Positions 43,662 through 51,773 of a DNA stretch of 64,000 nucleotides are shown here, one piece after another. The notes beneath the pieces were generated by a model that did not search any database, had not been told where the DNA came from, and saw only the letters and a program-made list of their open reading frames with translations. Each line of letters opens with the position of its first letter. The first letter of the stretch is position 1. The stretch covers positions 186,001 through 250,000 of the forward strand of contig NZ_WIXL01000002.1 in the NCBI RefSeq assembly GCF_010993955.1. Direction: 5' to 3'. Source of the stretch: Oceanobacillus halotolerans (GTDB lineage: Bacteria; Bacillota; Bacilli; Bacillales; Amphibacillaceae). Made by a program: the position numbers and the translations under genes.

Positions 43662-44219
43662 TTATGTAAGCATACCGTTTTCTGTTATAAGATGATGAAC
43701 TGGGAGATCATATTGATCAGCGTTTATACGATCAATTAGTTGCAATGTGCTTAATAATGAAACAGTCTTATTTGGAAAATCAGCTAAAAAACGATCATAG
43801 TAGCCTCCACCAAAGCCTATACGATACCCATTTTTATCAAAAACTAAACCGGGTACAACTAATAAATCAATTTCTTTTTTCGGAATAAATATTGTATCAT
43901 CTGGAATTGGTTCTAACAGGCTATAGTAAACAACTTCTAATTGCTCAAAAGAGTTAATTTGATAAAACATTAATTTCTTTTCATCAGGAATACATTTTGG
44001 TACACATACTGACTTTTCAGATTTCCAAGCAGCTTCAATAATAGGCTTTGTATTCCACTCAAAACCTTGAGAAACCGTAATACCTATTACCTTAGCACTT
44101 TTCCATAATGGAGAATTCACTAAGTTAGCTAGTAATTTCTCTTCAATTTGTTTTTTATCTTCCACTGGCAATTGTTTTAATGTGGTTATCATATCTTTAC
44201 GCCATTCTGATTTATCCAA
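43662..44219 (-). CDS. yqgN: 5-formyltetrahydrofolate cyclo-ligase
   Basis: About 185 aa. LVVPGLVFDKNGYRIGFGGG then YYDRFLADF near 130-155 is the ATP and folate-binding signature of the family. It converts 5-formyl-THF to methenyl-THF, balancing the folate pool with FolD and the gcv pathway. The start is most likely TTG at 44219, with AGAGGGGG 8 nt upstream; an ATG at 44243 lacks a proper site. The following ThiF-type gene starts 12 nt after. Confidence 0.93.
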   Translation of the reverse strand: MDKSEWRKDMITTLKQLPVEDKKQIEEKLLANLVNSPLWKSAKVIGITVSQGFEWNTKPIIEAAWKSEKSVCVPKCIPDEKKLMFYQINSFEQLEVVYYSLLEPIPDDTIFIPKKEIDLLVVPGLVFDKNGYRIGFGGGYYDRFLADFPNKTVSLLSTLQLIDRINADQYDLPVHHLITENGMLT

Positions 44220-44270
44220 GTATATTCCCCCTCTAAAAAACATAATTCATTCTAATTTCTTCCTATTAAA

Positions 44271-44303
44271 ATAAAACTCTTATCAACATATTGATAAGAG
44301 TTA
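44271..44303 (-). terminator. Terminator after rpmG
   Basis: Minus strand ACTCTTATCA / TGATAAGAGT with an ATATGT loop, followed by TTTATTTT. Confidence 0.85.
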
Positions 44304-44313
44304 AGCAGTTGCA

Positions 44314-44463
44314 TTATTTCGTTTCACGATGCAATGTGTGTTTTTTTAGACGTGGACAGTATTTCATAAGCTCAATACGCTCAGGATTCGTACGCTTGTT
44401 TTTAGTTGTAATATAATTACGGTCCCCTGTTTCTGTACAAGCTAAAGTAATATTTACGCGCAT
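44314..44463 (-). CDS. rpmG: Ribosomal protein L33
   Basis: A 49-aa protein, [19 protein letters not shown] then [17 protein letters not shown] and ending [11 protein letters not shown]. It matches the L33 family by its full length and ends. The zinc CxxC pairs are incomplete (CTET and CPRL keep one Cys each), so it looks like a partly zinc-free (C-minus-like) form. The order with yqgN fits rpmGA of B. subtilis. It is a 50S ribosome component. Confidence 0.93.
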   Translation of the reverse strand: MRVNITLACTETGDRNYITTKNKRTNPERIELMKYCPRLKKHTLHRETK

Positions 44464-44589
44464 AATTTTTCCCTCCAAACTATCTAAACTTGCATTAAAG
44501 GCAATTTATTAATTCATTTTTGACTAATATAGAATAGCAGAAATCAGGTGTTAAATCAAGTTATTTCTAGGAAAAACACTTTTTGTAAA

Positions 44590-44800
44590 AACGTTAACTC
44601 ATTCGATGGGATTTCGACGCACAGGACGTGCTAGTGTTGACATTGTCACACGACGAGTATAACACATGAGCGAAACACACGAAGACTCCTGCGGGAAGGG
44701 AGGCATAGGTGAGACCCCGCAGTGTGAAGCGCGAGGAGGCTCTCCAGCCGCCCGCTAAAAAGCGTAGTGTATTTCCGCAGCGGAAACTCTTTACGACGTA
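44590..44800 (-). repeat. Repeat family C copy with family E-like flank
   Basis: GAAGACTCCTGCGGGAAGGG, GAGACCCCGCAG, GAGGAGGCTCTCCAGCCGCCCGC (44676-44758) is a known type of Bacillaceae intergenic repeat; the inverted counterpart is at 50140. It is preceded by ACTCATTCGATGGGATTTCGACGC..GACGTGCTAGTG (44590-44640). The open frame 44594-44899 on the minus strand is a by-product. Confidence 0.8.
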
Positions 44801-44934
44801 TAATATAAAAGATGCGACGTCATAATTTGACATAAAATTACTATTTTCTCTTCTCGAATAGTATGGTATAACTATAATGATGGAAAAAAATAATAGCACA
44901 TTAGTGATTAATTATAATTGGGGGTAATTTCTAA

Positions 44935-45159
44935 ATGTTGTTTGTTATACTAAGTATCATAATCATCGCGATTGCTTTGTTTGTTTTATCATTTTTCATG
45001 AGTGATAAGTTTGAATCATTAGAAAGTCAATTAGAACAATTTTCAATATCAACTATGCAAGAAACGTATCAAATGAAAAAGAAAATTAAAATATTAGAGG
45101 AAGAATTACTGACAGAAGATATTTCAAATGACATACTACAAAAGAAAGACGATCAGTAA
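44935..45159 (+). CDS. Small membrane coiled-coil protein (YqzD-like position)
   Basis: A 74-aa protein with one membrane segment (about residues 2-22) and a helical, acidic/basic coil ([17 protein letters not shown]). I do not recognise a domain. Its place just before the next gene and near rpmG suggests the yqzD-yqzC pair of B. subtilis; this is position-based. GGGGGTAATTTCTAA precedes the ATG. Confidence 0.75.
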   Translation: MLFVILSIIIIAIALFVLSFFMSDKFESLESQLEQFSISTMQETYQMKKKIKILEEELLTEDISNDILQKKDDQ

Positions 45160-45192
45160 TCATCTATATTTAATGAAGAAAAGGAGATTATC

Positions 45193-45744
45193 ATGAAACA
45201 GCCTATCCGTGCATTTGCAATAGGGTTATTTACTGCAGGTTTCATCATATTGATTGTTTTCTTCTTTACCAATCAATCCGATACACCATCAGCAGAAGAA
45301 TTAGCAACAGAAGAAATGATTGATGCAATCGAAAATGAAGGTTATCGTGTTATTACAGAAACCGAATATATAACCATGTCCGTTAATAAAGAAAACAATA
45401 GTCATCCAAAAGAAGAAGATAAAAATGAATCAGATAAGAATAAAGATGAAGAAGAAGATAAAACAAATGATGATACATCTGATCAAAAAGAGGATGAAGA
45501 ATCAGAAGAAGAGGATGAAGAATCAGAAGTGAGTTCAGAAAGGACTTACACCTTAGAAATTGAATCTGGAATGCCATCATCTGAAATCGGAACAATATTA
45601 GAAGAAAACAATATTATTGATGACGGAAATGAATTTACCCAATACCTTGAAGAAGAAGAGTATACATTACTGGTTCAAATTGGTGAACATGAAGTATCAA
45701 GTGACATGAGCTTCTATGAAATTGCAGAGACCATAACAAATTAA
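45193..45744 (+). CDS. Membrane-anchored protein with MltG/YceG-like N-terminal fold
   Basis: A 183-aa protein with an N-terminal membrane segment (about residues 8-27), an acidic low-complexity linker (about 68-115, rich in Glu, Asp and Lys) and a C-terminal domain (about 118-183). The domain (TYTLEIESGMPSSEIGTIL then EENNIIDDGNEFTQYL) resembles the LysM-like N-terminal part of endolytic transglycosylase MltG. The catalytic part of MltG is absent. It may bind cell wall. It starts about 33 nt after the previous gene and both are probably co-transcribed. Confidence 0.82.
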   Translation: MKQPIRAFAIGLFTAGFIILIVFFFTNQSDTPSAEELATEEMIDAIENEGYRVITETEYITMSVNKENNSHPKEEDKNESDKNKDEEEDKTNDDTSDQKEDEESEEEDEESEVSSERTYTLEIESGMPSSEIGTILEENNIIDDGNEFTQYLEEEEYTLLVQIGEHEVSSDMSFYEIAETITN

Positions 45745-45748
45745 AAAA

Positions 45749-45786
45749 CCGTATTGTGACAATAGCTGTCACAATACGGTTTTTTT
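45749..45786. terminator. Bidirectional terminator between the MltG-like gene and pbpA
   Basis: AAAACCGTATTGTGACA pairs with TGTCACAATACGGTTTT around AATAGC, followed by TT on one side and AAAA on the other. It closes both convergent genes. Confidence 0.9.
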
Positions 45787-47893
45787 ATTCTTCCTCTTCT
45801 TTAGAATCATCATTATCGTCGGATTGGTTCTGTTGATCTCTTTCCTCTTTTAATTCAAAATACGTATCTAATATTCCTTCACCAATTAAATGATTAATTG
45901 GATGTCTACCATTGACTCTTCCATTGTTCGGGACAACTACTGCAAAAGCAACTTCTGGTTCATCATATGGTGCATACCCTACCAATGTTAAGTTTTCCGT
46001 TTCTGCTAATAATTTCCCATCTTCATAAACTTCATTTTCTGCTGTTCCCGTTTTTCCAGCAGGATTATAATCTTTATCAGCAAAGTAACTTGCTGCAGTT
46101 CCGCCAGATTCTTGGAAGACTTGACGAAATCCTTCTTGGACCCGTTCAACATAACTTTGATCCATTTGAACTTTGTTTAAGACTTCTGTATTATTTCGTT
46201 TATAAACAGATCCTAATTTATCATCATAGGAAGTTGGTTCACGAACCTCTTTTAAAAAGTGTGGTTGTACTCGGTAACCATCATTAGCAATGGTAGCAAC
46301 ATATTGTGCTAACTGCATTGTTGTATACGTATCATACTGACCGATGGCAAAGTCTAATAATTGCCCTGCTGTCTTTTCACCCACATAGCCAGTAGCCTCA
46401 TAAGGAAAATCAATTCCTGTCCGGCTACCCAAGCCGAATTGTCTGAAATAATTTCGCATCTCCTGGAACGGATCTCCCGTAAAGGATAGTGGATCGTTTG
46501 ACTGATGATTATAATGTCCACCTATACGCATTGCTATATAAAACATATAGACGTTTGAGGAATATTTTAATGCATCGTAATCATTAACTAAACCAAGATT
46601 TCGATGAGATGCTTTAGGTTCTGTGTCCTTTATTTTAATTGGAGCATCATAAAATGTTTGACCAGGTGAAATAACTCCAGATTCGTAACCTGCTAACACG
46701 GTTGCACCTTTTATAGCGGATCCTGGTCGATGCTGATCATATAGTGTTTTCAATGCTGCATCCGTAAACTCGCCTTCTTCCCGATCATAATGCTGACCAG
46801 ATACTGCTAGTAATTCCCCTGTTTGTGGATCTATTACAACTGCCAAGGCATCTTCTAAATATCTCTGTTGGCCTGGATGTTTTTGAATCGCTGTTTCTAG
46901 CTCTTTTTGTACAATTTCATCCACTCGTTCTTGTAGTTCCATATCAATGGTTAGAACTAGGTCTTTACCTCGTTCTCCTTCCACTACAACTTCAGAATCA
47001 ATGACTTTCCCATTTTTATTTGTTGTATGCTCAATTTGTTCCTTTCTGCCTCGTAACAAGTTTTCATATTGCTCTTCTAGCCCACTCCTACCAACACGAT
47101 CATTCCGACTATAACCTCGTGTTAAATAATAATCTTCTTTTTCGGCTAAAATTCCTTGTTCTTCTGATGTTATCGTTCCAACTATATTTCTTAGTGTATT
47201 ATTGAAAGGATAAGACCGGTTCCAATCAGTGGTTGCATTAATCCCTGGTAATTCATCAAGATGTTCTGCAACTTGTGCGTATTCCTTTGGTGTTACATTT
47301 TCATTTTTTACGGTTTGTGGTGTTAACGAATAAGCCTTATCTAATTCTTTTTTAATCAGGATGATTTCTAAATCTTGTTCTGAAAAATCACTTATTTCTT
47401 CCTCTGTTATACGTTCTAAGATAGTGTTATACTGATCTGCTGGTTCCATTTGAGCAGCTTCCTCTTCAGATAAACGACTATCTGCTTCTTCCTGATTATT
47501 TAAATACCAATATTCTTTCTTATCCCGTTCAGTAATTGTCTCTAAAACATCTTCCTTATTGGATTCATCATACATTGAAATATATTCCGATAATTTAGTT
47601 GCTACATCCAAACGATCATCAGCTTGAACACCTTTAGCAGGCGTATACGTAATCGAATATAATGGCTTATTATCAACAATTACATTATGGTTTCGGTCTA
47701 CTATTTTCCCTCGTGGAACAGGTATTTTTGTGGTATCTTGAATGGTTCGATCTATTTCTTCCTGGAAATCCTCCCCATTTAAAATTTGTACAACACCTAA
47801 TTGTAAAATTAAAACGGAAAACAAGAGGAAAACAACAAAAAATAATATATTTAGACGAAAAGGTAACTGTGCCTTTTTCTTTTTCTTATTCAA
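45785..47893 (-). CDS. pbpA: Class B penicillin-binding protein 2A
   Basis: A 702-aa protein with a short cytosolic start (about 15 residues), one membrane anchor (about 16-38), a dimerisation domain (about 55-320) and a transpeptidase domain (about 350-680). The active serine is in PGSAIKG (SxxK) near 392, the SxN motif is in KYSSNVYMF near 446, and KTG is in AGKTGTAEN near 615. The C-terminus ends in an acidic tail. It crosslinks peptidoglycan outside the membrane. In B. subtilis pbpA is followed by yqgE and sodA on the other side, as here. Confidence 0.95.
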   Translation of the reverse strand: MNKKKKKAQLPFRLNILFFVVFLLFSVLILQLGVVQILNGEDFQEEIDRTIQDTTKIPVPRGKIVDRNHNVIVDNKPLYSITYTPAKGVQADDRLDVATKLSEYISMYDESNKEDVLETITERDKKEYWYLNNQEEADSRLSEEEAAQMEPADQYNTILERITEEEISDFSEQDLEIILIKKELDKAYSLTPQTVKNENVTPKEYAQVAEHLDELPGINATTDWNRSYPFNNTLRNIVGTITSEEQGILAEKEDYYLTRGYSRNDRVGRSGLEEQYENLLRGRKEQIEHTTNKNGKVIDSEVVVEGERGKDLVLTIDMELQERVDEIVQKELETAIQKHPGQQRYLEDALAVVIDPQTGELLAVSGQHYDREEGEFTDAALKTLYDQHRPGSAIKGATVLAGYESGVISPGQTFYDAPIKIKDTEPKASHRNLGLVNDYDALKYSSNVYMFYIAMRIGGHYNHQSNDPLSFTGDPFQEMRNYFRQFGLGSRTGIDFPYEATGYVGEKTAGQLLDFAIGQYDTYTTMQLAQYVATIANDGYRVQPHFLKEVREPTSYDDKLGSVYKRNNTEVLNKVQMDQSYVERVQEGFRQVFQESGGTAASYFADKDYNPAGKTGTAENEVYEDGKLLAETENLTLVGYAPYDEPEVAFAVVVPNNGRVNGRHPINHLIGEGILDTYFELKEERDQQNQSDDNDDSKEEEE

Positions 47894-47963
47894 CGATTTT
47901 CTCTCCCTTTATCAAATCCTCTCTAACACATTATAACATTTCCTTCAGCAAATTCTATAAAAT

Positions 47964-49235
47964 TTAGCGATTTTCTTCATCGGTAATCTGTTCTTTAACC
48001 ATCATATCTTTTTTCTGCCCACTTGTTAAATAAATGTCTTTCATAAAAAAGTAAATAAACAAGTGGCCTGTTCCAAAAATGACTAACAAATAAGGGATGA
48101 CATTTTCGGCATTAGCTAGCATGACAGTTACTAAAAATGTGAGAATGGAAAAAACCCTTCCGATATTAATAAATAGTTCACGCACTACAATATATTCTAC
48201 CCGTAGGTCTTTTGCCTTCCATGCCTTTCCAATAACATCATAGGTTAAAGATGCATAAGGCACATTAATAATTGGATATGCAATACCAATTAAGATTGCA
48301 TAAATAATTAGCTGTGTATACGTAATATCAAATAAAATGATAAAAATCGAACCATAAAGAATAACGGCTCCTGCAAGTATTGCTCTTTTTCTTAAAGAAG
48401 GTTTGATAAACTTTGTCACAATAAAATAACAAACAAAAGAAAGACCTGATAAAACTAAATTAAACATCCCTAGAGAAAACTCACTACCTGTTACAAGGAA
48501 TACCCAAATGGAAATAACAAAAACAAAAATACCCTCTCTTAATCCTTGGAAAGTATGTGCATTTAGAACTCTTCTCCAGTTTTTATTGTGACGTCTTTCC
48601 TCCAAAATACGTCTAAAATAAAAGCTTCCTTCTGCTTTCCGACGTTTAATAAAGAAACTCGTTGCTACTGCACAAATAAATAAAATAAATGAAATAGTAA
48701 AGATGGTTGTATAACCTGCATTATCTGTCATCTTACCAATGATAATACCAGCTAATAAGGGGCCAATCATCCCACCAAATGATTGTAAAACACCTAAAAA
48801 CCCATTAAAGAAATCTCTCGTTTCAGGTTCTGTTATTTCAAAAGTTAATACGTTATATGCCAACCAGTAAAAGCCATACCCTATTCCCAATAAGCTACCT
48901 AATATAAAATTATATTTAGCTGCCTGATCGGCGATAAGTAAAACACTTAAAAAGAAAAGTGATAACGTAATAACTCCTAAACGTAAAACAATGACACGAT
49001 CTACTTTCTTTGCTACTTTTCCCGCTAAAATAAAGGTGATTGGCTGAAATATATATACAGCTAAATTATAAATCGCGATTGTAATGTAGTCGCCTGCTTG
49101 TTTCCACAAATAAATATTAACGAACGTATTTGAAAGAAAAATTCCTAAAGAATAAAGTCCTCCAATTACAAGCAATAATATTAAATCACGATTTATATCC
49201 ACCTTTCCTGCTAAAAACTGTAACCCTTTTTGCAT
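47964..49235 (-). CDS. yqgE: Major facilitator superfamily transporter YqgE
   Basis: A 423-aa protein with about 12 membrane segments. It matches YqgE: GGLYSLGIFLSNTFVNIYLW near residue 25 and YGFYWLAYNVLTFEIT near 130. The substrate is unknown. The gene lies between pbpA and sodA, the B. subtilis neighbourhood. The C-terminal part is charged (KKDMMVKEQITDEENR). Confidence 0.9.
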   Translation of the reverse strand: MQKGLQFLAGKVDINRDLILLLVIGGLYSLGIFLSNTFVNIYLWKQAGDYITIAIYNLAVYIFQPITFILAGKVAKKVDRVIVLRLGVITLSLFFLSVLLIADQAAKYNFILGSLLGIGYGFYWLAYNVLTFEITEPETRDFFNGFLGVLQSFGGMIGPLLAGIIIGKMTDNAGYTTIFTISFILFICAVATSFFIKRRKAEGSFYFRRILEERRHNKNWRRVLNAHTFQGLREGIFVFVISIWVFLVTGSEFSLGMFNLVLSGLSFVCYFIVTKFIKPSLRKRAILAGAVILYGSIFIILFDITYTQLIIYAILIGIAYPIINVPYASLTYDVIGKAWKAKDLRVEYIVVRELFINIGRVFSILTFLVTVMLANAENVIPYLLVIFGTGHLFIYFFMKDIYLTSGQKKDMMVKEQITDEENR

Positions 49236-49322
49236 ATATCAAATCCCCTTTTATTACACTTATAGTTTGGTCAATATGGGATGAGATATGCAAAAGGTGT
49301 GGTTAGCTTTTGATGTGAATTA

Positions 49323-49354
49323 AAAAAACGCGGGAATTATTCCCACGTTTTTGT
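49323..49354 (-). terminator. Terminator after sodA
   Basis: Minus strand AAACGTGGGAAT / ATTCCCGCGTTT with T7 tail, 6 nt after the stop. Confidence 0.9.
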
Positions 49355-49359
49355 AAGTA

Positions 49360-49971
49360 TTATTTTGCATTGTTATAGTTGTTTGCAACTTCTTCCCAAT
49401 TTACAACATTCCAGAATGCTTTAATATATTCAGGGCGTTTATTTTGATATTTTAAGTAGTAAGCATGCTCCCAGACATCTAATCCTAATAATGGGGTTTT
49501 GCCTTCCATAATTGGTGTGTCTTGATTAGGTGTACTTGTTACTTCTAATTCTCCATTATTAGATATTAACCAAGCCCAACCAGAACCGAAACGTGTTGTT
49601 GCTGCCGTTTCAAATTCTTCTTTAAATTTAGCAAAGCTACCAAATTTCTCATTGATTTTTTCTGCTAATTCTCCTGTTGGTTCTCCACCACCATTTGGTG
49701 ATAATACTTTCCAGAATAAACTGTGGTTTGCATGGCCACCACCATTGTTACGGACAGCGGTACGAATATTCTCAGGTACGGCATCAAGATTACTTAATAA
49801 ATCCTCTAGTGATTTTTCTTGAAGATCACTTTGACCTTCTAAAGCACCATTTAGTTTTGTTACATATGTGTTGTGATGTTTCGTATGGTGAATATTCATC
49901 GTTTCTTTATCAATAGATGGTTCTAATGCATCATATGCATATGGTAATTCTGGCAATTCAAATTTAGCCAT
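49360..49971 (-). CDS. sodA: Manganese-type superoxide dismutase
   Basis: A 203-aa protein with all metal ligands in place: the first His in [13 protein letters not shown] near residue 27, His in [11 protein letters not shown] near 81, and Asp-His in [13 protein letters not shown] near 165. The fold is typical Mn/Fe SodA; the sequence favours Mn but does not prove it. AAAGGAGG stands 9 nt before the ATG at 49971; the ATG at 49977 is too close to it. It detoxifies superoxide in the cytosol. Confidence 0.95.
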   Translation of the reverse strand: MAKFELPELPYAYDALEPSIDKETMNIHHTKHHNTYVTKLNGALEGQSDLQEKSLEDLLSNLDAVPENIRTAVRNNGGGHANHSLFWKVLSPNGGGEPTGELAEKINEKFGSFAKFKEEFETAATTRFGSGWAWLISNNGELEVTSTPNQDTPIMEGKTPLLGLDVWEHAYYLKYQNKRPEYIKAFWNVVNWEEVANNYNNAK

Positions 49972-50129
49972 GTTCATCGTCCTCCTTTAATTCTTTTAAT
50001 CAAAAGGATTACTTTATCCTCTTTTAATCAAAGATTATCAAAGGTTTTTATAACTTGCAAATCATATGCATATTTTTACAGTGAAGATAGTAAATACTAA
50101 AAGGTTGGACTGTTTTATTCAAAAACACA

Positions 50130-50490
50130 TTTCGCAAACGCTCCGGAAATACACTTCGCTTTCCGCGGGCGGCTGGTGAACCTCCTCGTGCTTACGCACT
50201 GCGGGGTCTCATCGATGCCTTTGTTCCCGCAGGAGTCTTCGTGTATTTCCTCCGCTGATTTTGTGCTATTCTACTATGGCTAATATAAAGGTTGATTGGA
50301 GCATAGGCTAGTCGCTTTTCTTCCGAGGAGACTGAAACGTTCACGTGGCAAAGAAGACACTGTAAAAACGAACAAGTTTGAACAGATGTCGCGCTTGTGC
50401 TCGTGGTGAAAGCGACTGTCCTTAGGTCGAAATCAACATTATTGTTACATCACACTAAAGTTACGTCGTAATCTATAGAAGCTACGACGT
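50130..50490 (+). repeat. Repeat C (50140-50280) followed by repeat D in inverse orientation (50310-50440)
   Basis: C part: GGAAATACACTTCGCTTTCCG ... GAACCTCCTCGTGC ... GCGGGGTCTCATCG ... CCCGCAGGAGTCTTCGTG, inverse of the copy at 44674. D part is the reverse complement of the module set at 31912 and 41530 (GCGAGTC..CTGTAAAAACGAAC... GACAGTC). An unidentified 20-nt element CAACAATATTGTTACATCAC-like follows. No gene between 49978 and 50520. Confidence 0.8.
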
Positions 50491-50519
50491 TAACAACAAA
50501 TTATGCAAAAAATGCCTTA

Positions 50520-50549
50520 CAAAAAAACAAGCATTTTCTGCTTGTTTTG
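50520..50549 (-). terminator. Terminator of the tRNA cluster
   Basis: Minus strand AAAACAAGCAG / TGCTTGTTTT with AAAA loop, followed by TTTTT, 6 nt after the last tRNA. Confidence 0.88.
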
Positions 50550-50554
50550 GAGGA

Positions 50555-50627
<73 letters not shown>

Positions 50628-50674
50628 ATATTGTTTTCTGCTATTATCAGATAATTTTCGGACTATATTATGTA

Positions 50675-50767
50675 TGGAGGAGGTAGAGGGATTCGAACCC
50701 CCGCGCGGTTTGACCCGCCTGTCGGTTTTCAAGACCGATCCCTTCAGCCAGACTTGGGTATACCTCC
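50675..50767 (-). tRNA. tRNA-Ser (TGA)
   Basis: About 93 nt including a long variable arm; acceptor stem GGAGGTA/TACCTCC, anticodon loop CTTGAAA with anticodon TGA, T-loop GGTTCGAATCC. The 3' end reads TCCA after the stem. Class II with extra arm as in other tRNA-Ser. Confidence 0.93.
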
Positions 50768-50777
50768 GAGTAAAAAA

Positions 50778-50854
50778 TGGTGGACCCTGCAGGATTCGAA
50801 CCTGCGACCGATCGGTTATGAGCCGATAGCTCTGACCAGCTGAGCTAAGGGTCC
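50778..50854 (-). tRNA. tRNA-Ile2 (CAT; lysidine-modified) or tRNA-Met
   Basis: Acceptor GGACCCT/AGGGTCC with encoded CCA, anticodon loop CTCATAA, anticodon CAT. The acceptor stem and the ATAA sequence look like the B. subtilis tRNA-Ile2, unlike the Met gene at 50955 with GGCGGCG. It would need TilS to read AUA. Confidence 0.85.
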
Positions 50855-50870
50855 TTATATTTTGTTTTAA

Positions 50871-50947
50871 TGGGGCGACCGGTGGGAATCGAACCCACGA
50901 ATGCCGGAGCCACAATCCGGTGCGTTAACCACTTCGCCACGACCGCC
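50871..50947 (-). tRNA. tRNA-His (GTG)
   Basis: Acceptor GGCGGTCG/CGGTCGCC with several G-U pairs and an extra G(-1) pairing with C73; anticodon loop TTGTGGC, anticodon GTG; CCA encoded. Confidence 0.92.
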
Positions 50948-50954
50948 ATATTTT

Positions 50955-51031
50955 TGGTGGCGGCGGAGGGGATCGAACCCCCGACCTCACGGGTATGAAC
51001 CGTACGCTCTCGCCAGCTGAGCTACGCCGCC
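50955..51031 (-). tRNA. tRNA-Met (CAT)
   Basis: Acceptor GGCGGCG/CGCCGCC with CCA; anticodon loop TTCATAC. It matches the elongator Met tRNA of B. subtilis in most positions. Confidence 0.92.
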
Positions 51032-51032
51032 A

Positions 51033-51107
51033 TGGCTCCACAGGTAGGATTCGAACCTACGACCGATCGGTTAACAGCCGATTGCTCTACCACTGAGCTA
51101 CTGTGGA
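51033..51107 (-). tRNA. tRNA-Asn (GTT)
   Basis: Acceptor TCCACAG/CTGTGGA with G73 and CCA; anticodon loop CTGTTAA, anticodon GTT. First of the cluster in transcription order. Its first 12 nt are repeated three times in the upstream tandem units. Confidence 0.93.
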
Positions 51108-51555
51108 ATAATCTAATATGAATTTCATTGTATTATAATCAAATGCTGTTGTGTTCGTCGTGTTGCTTGATCATTCAATGAAGCCGCACTCCTCACAAGC
51201 CTGCACATGGTTGTTATTCCTCGGATGTCTGCGGCTAGCTACTGTGGAATAATCTAATATGAATTTCATTGTATTATAATCCAATGCTGTTGTGTTCGTC
51301 GTGTTGCTTGATCATTCAATGAAGCTGCACTCCTCACAAGCCTGCACATGGTTGTTATTCCTCGGATGTCTGCGGCTAGCTACTGTGGAATAATCTAATA
51401 TGAATTTCATTGTATTATAATCAAATGCTGTTGTGTTCGTCGTGTTGCTTGACATTCAATGAAGCCGCACTCCTCACAAGCCTGGACATGGTTGTTATTC
51501 CTTGGATGTCTACGGCTAGCTACTGTGGAATAATCTAATATGAACTTCATTGTAC
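51096..51555 (-). repeat. Triplicated 141-bp unit upstream of tRNA-Asn
   Basis: Units at 51096-51236, 51237-51377 and 51378-51517 (third one base shorter), plus a partial unit to about 51555. Each begins with the first 12 nt of tRNA-Asn (minus-strand TCCACAGTAGCT), contains a TATAAT (GATTATAATACAATG) and can encode the same 32-aa frame starting MKFILDYSTVASRRHP with CEECG near the end. Units differ at few positions (a C/A, a T/C, a deleted base, several in the third). Confidence 0.93.
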
Positions 51556-51593
51556 TGCTTGAGATGCATGTTTTTATTTTAACGACGAGATAT

Positions 51594-51622
51594 AATTTAT
51601 CATGTCTAAGAAGTAATGTCAA
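51594..51622 (-). promoter_or_regulatory. Probable sigma-A promoter of the tRNA cluster
   Basis: Minus strand TTGACA (51622-51617), exactly 17 bp, then TAAATT (51599-51594). It lies upstream of the partial repeat unit and reads towards the tRNAs. A TATAAT in each 141-bp unit may give further starts. Confidence 0.65.
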
Positions 51623-51773
51623 TCATTTCTTATAAAAAATATCAAAAGTTTTTATTAACTTTTAAACAAGCGACAATTAATACTATAACATGTCCAACTA
51701 ATAAATTCAATAGTTAATTTTTATGTTTACAAATGGAAGGAAGGATAATATCCTTCCTTCATTCTTCAACATA

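Noticed and set aside
44594-44899. 101-aa minus-strand frame
   Set aside because: Made up of repeat C and E sequence, without ribosome site.
51096-51555. Tandem repeats as CRISPR array
   Set aside because: Units of 141 bp are contiguous and nearly identical throughout, with no unique spacers and no cas genes.
51407-51622. 71-aa frame with CEECG motif as a zinc protein gene
   Set aside because: Its start lies in the presumed promoter and its core is the tandem unit; kept only as a micro-frame observation, not as a CDS.
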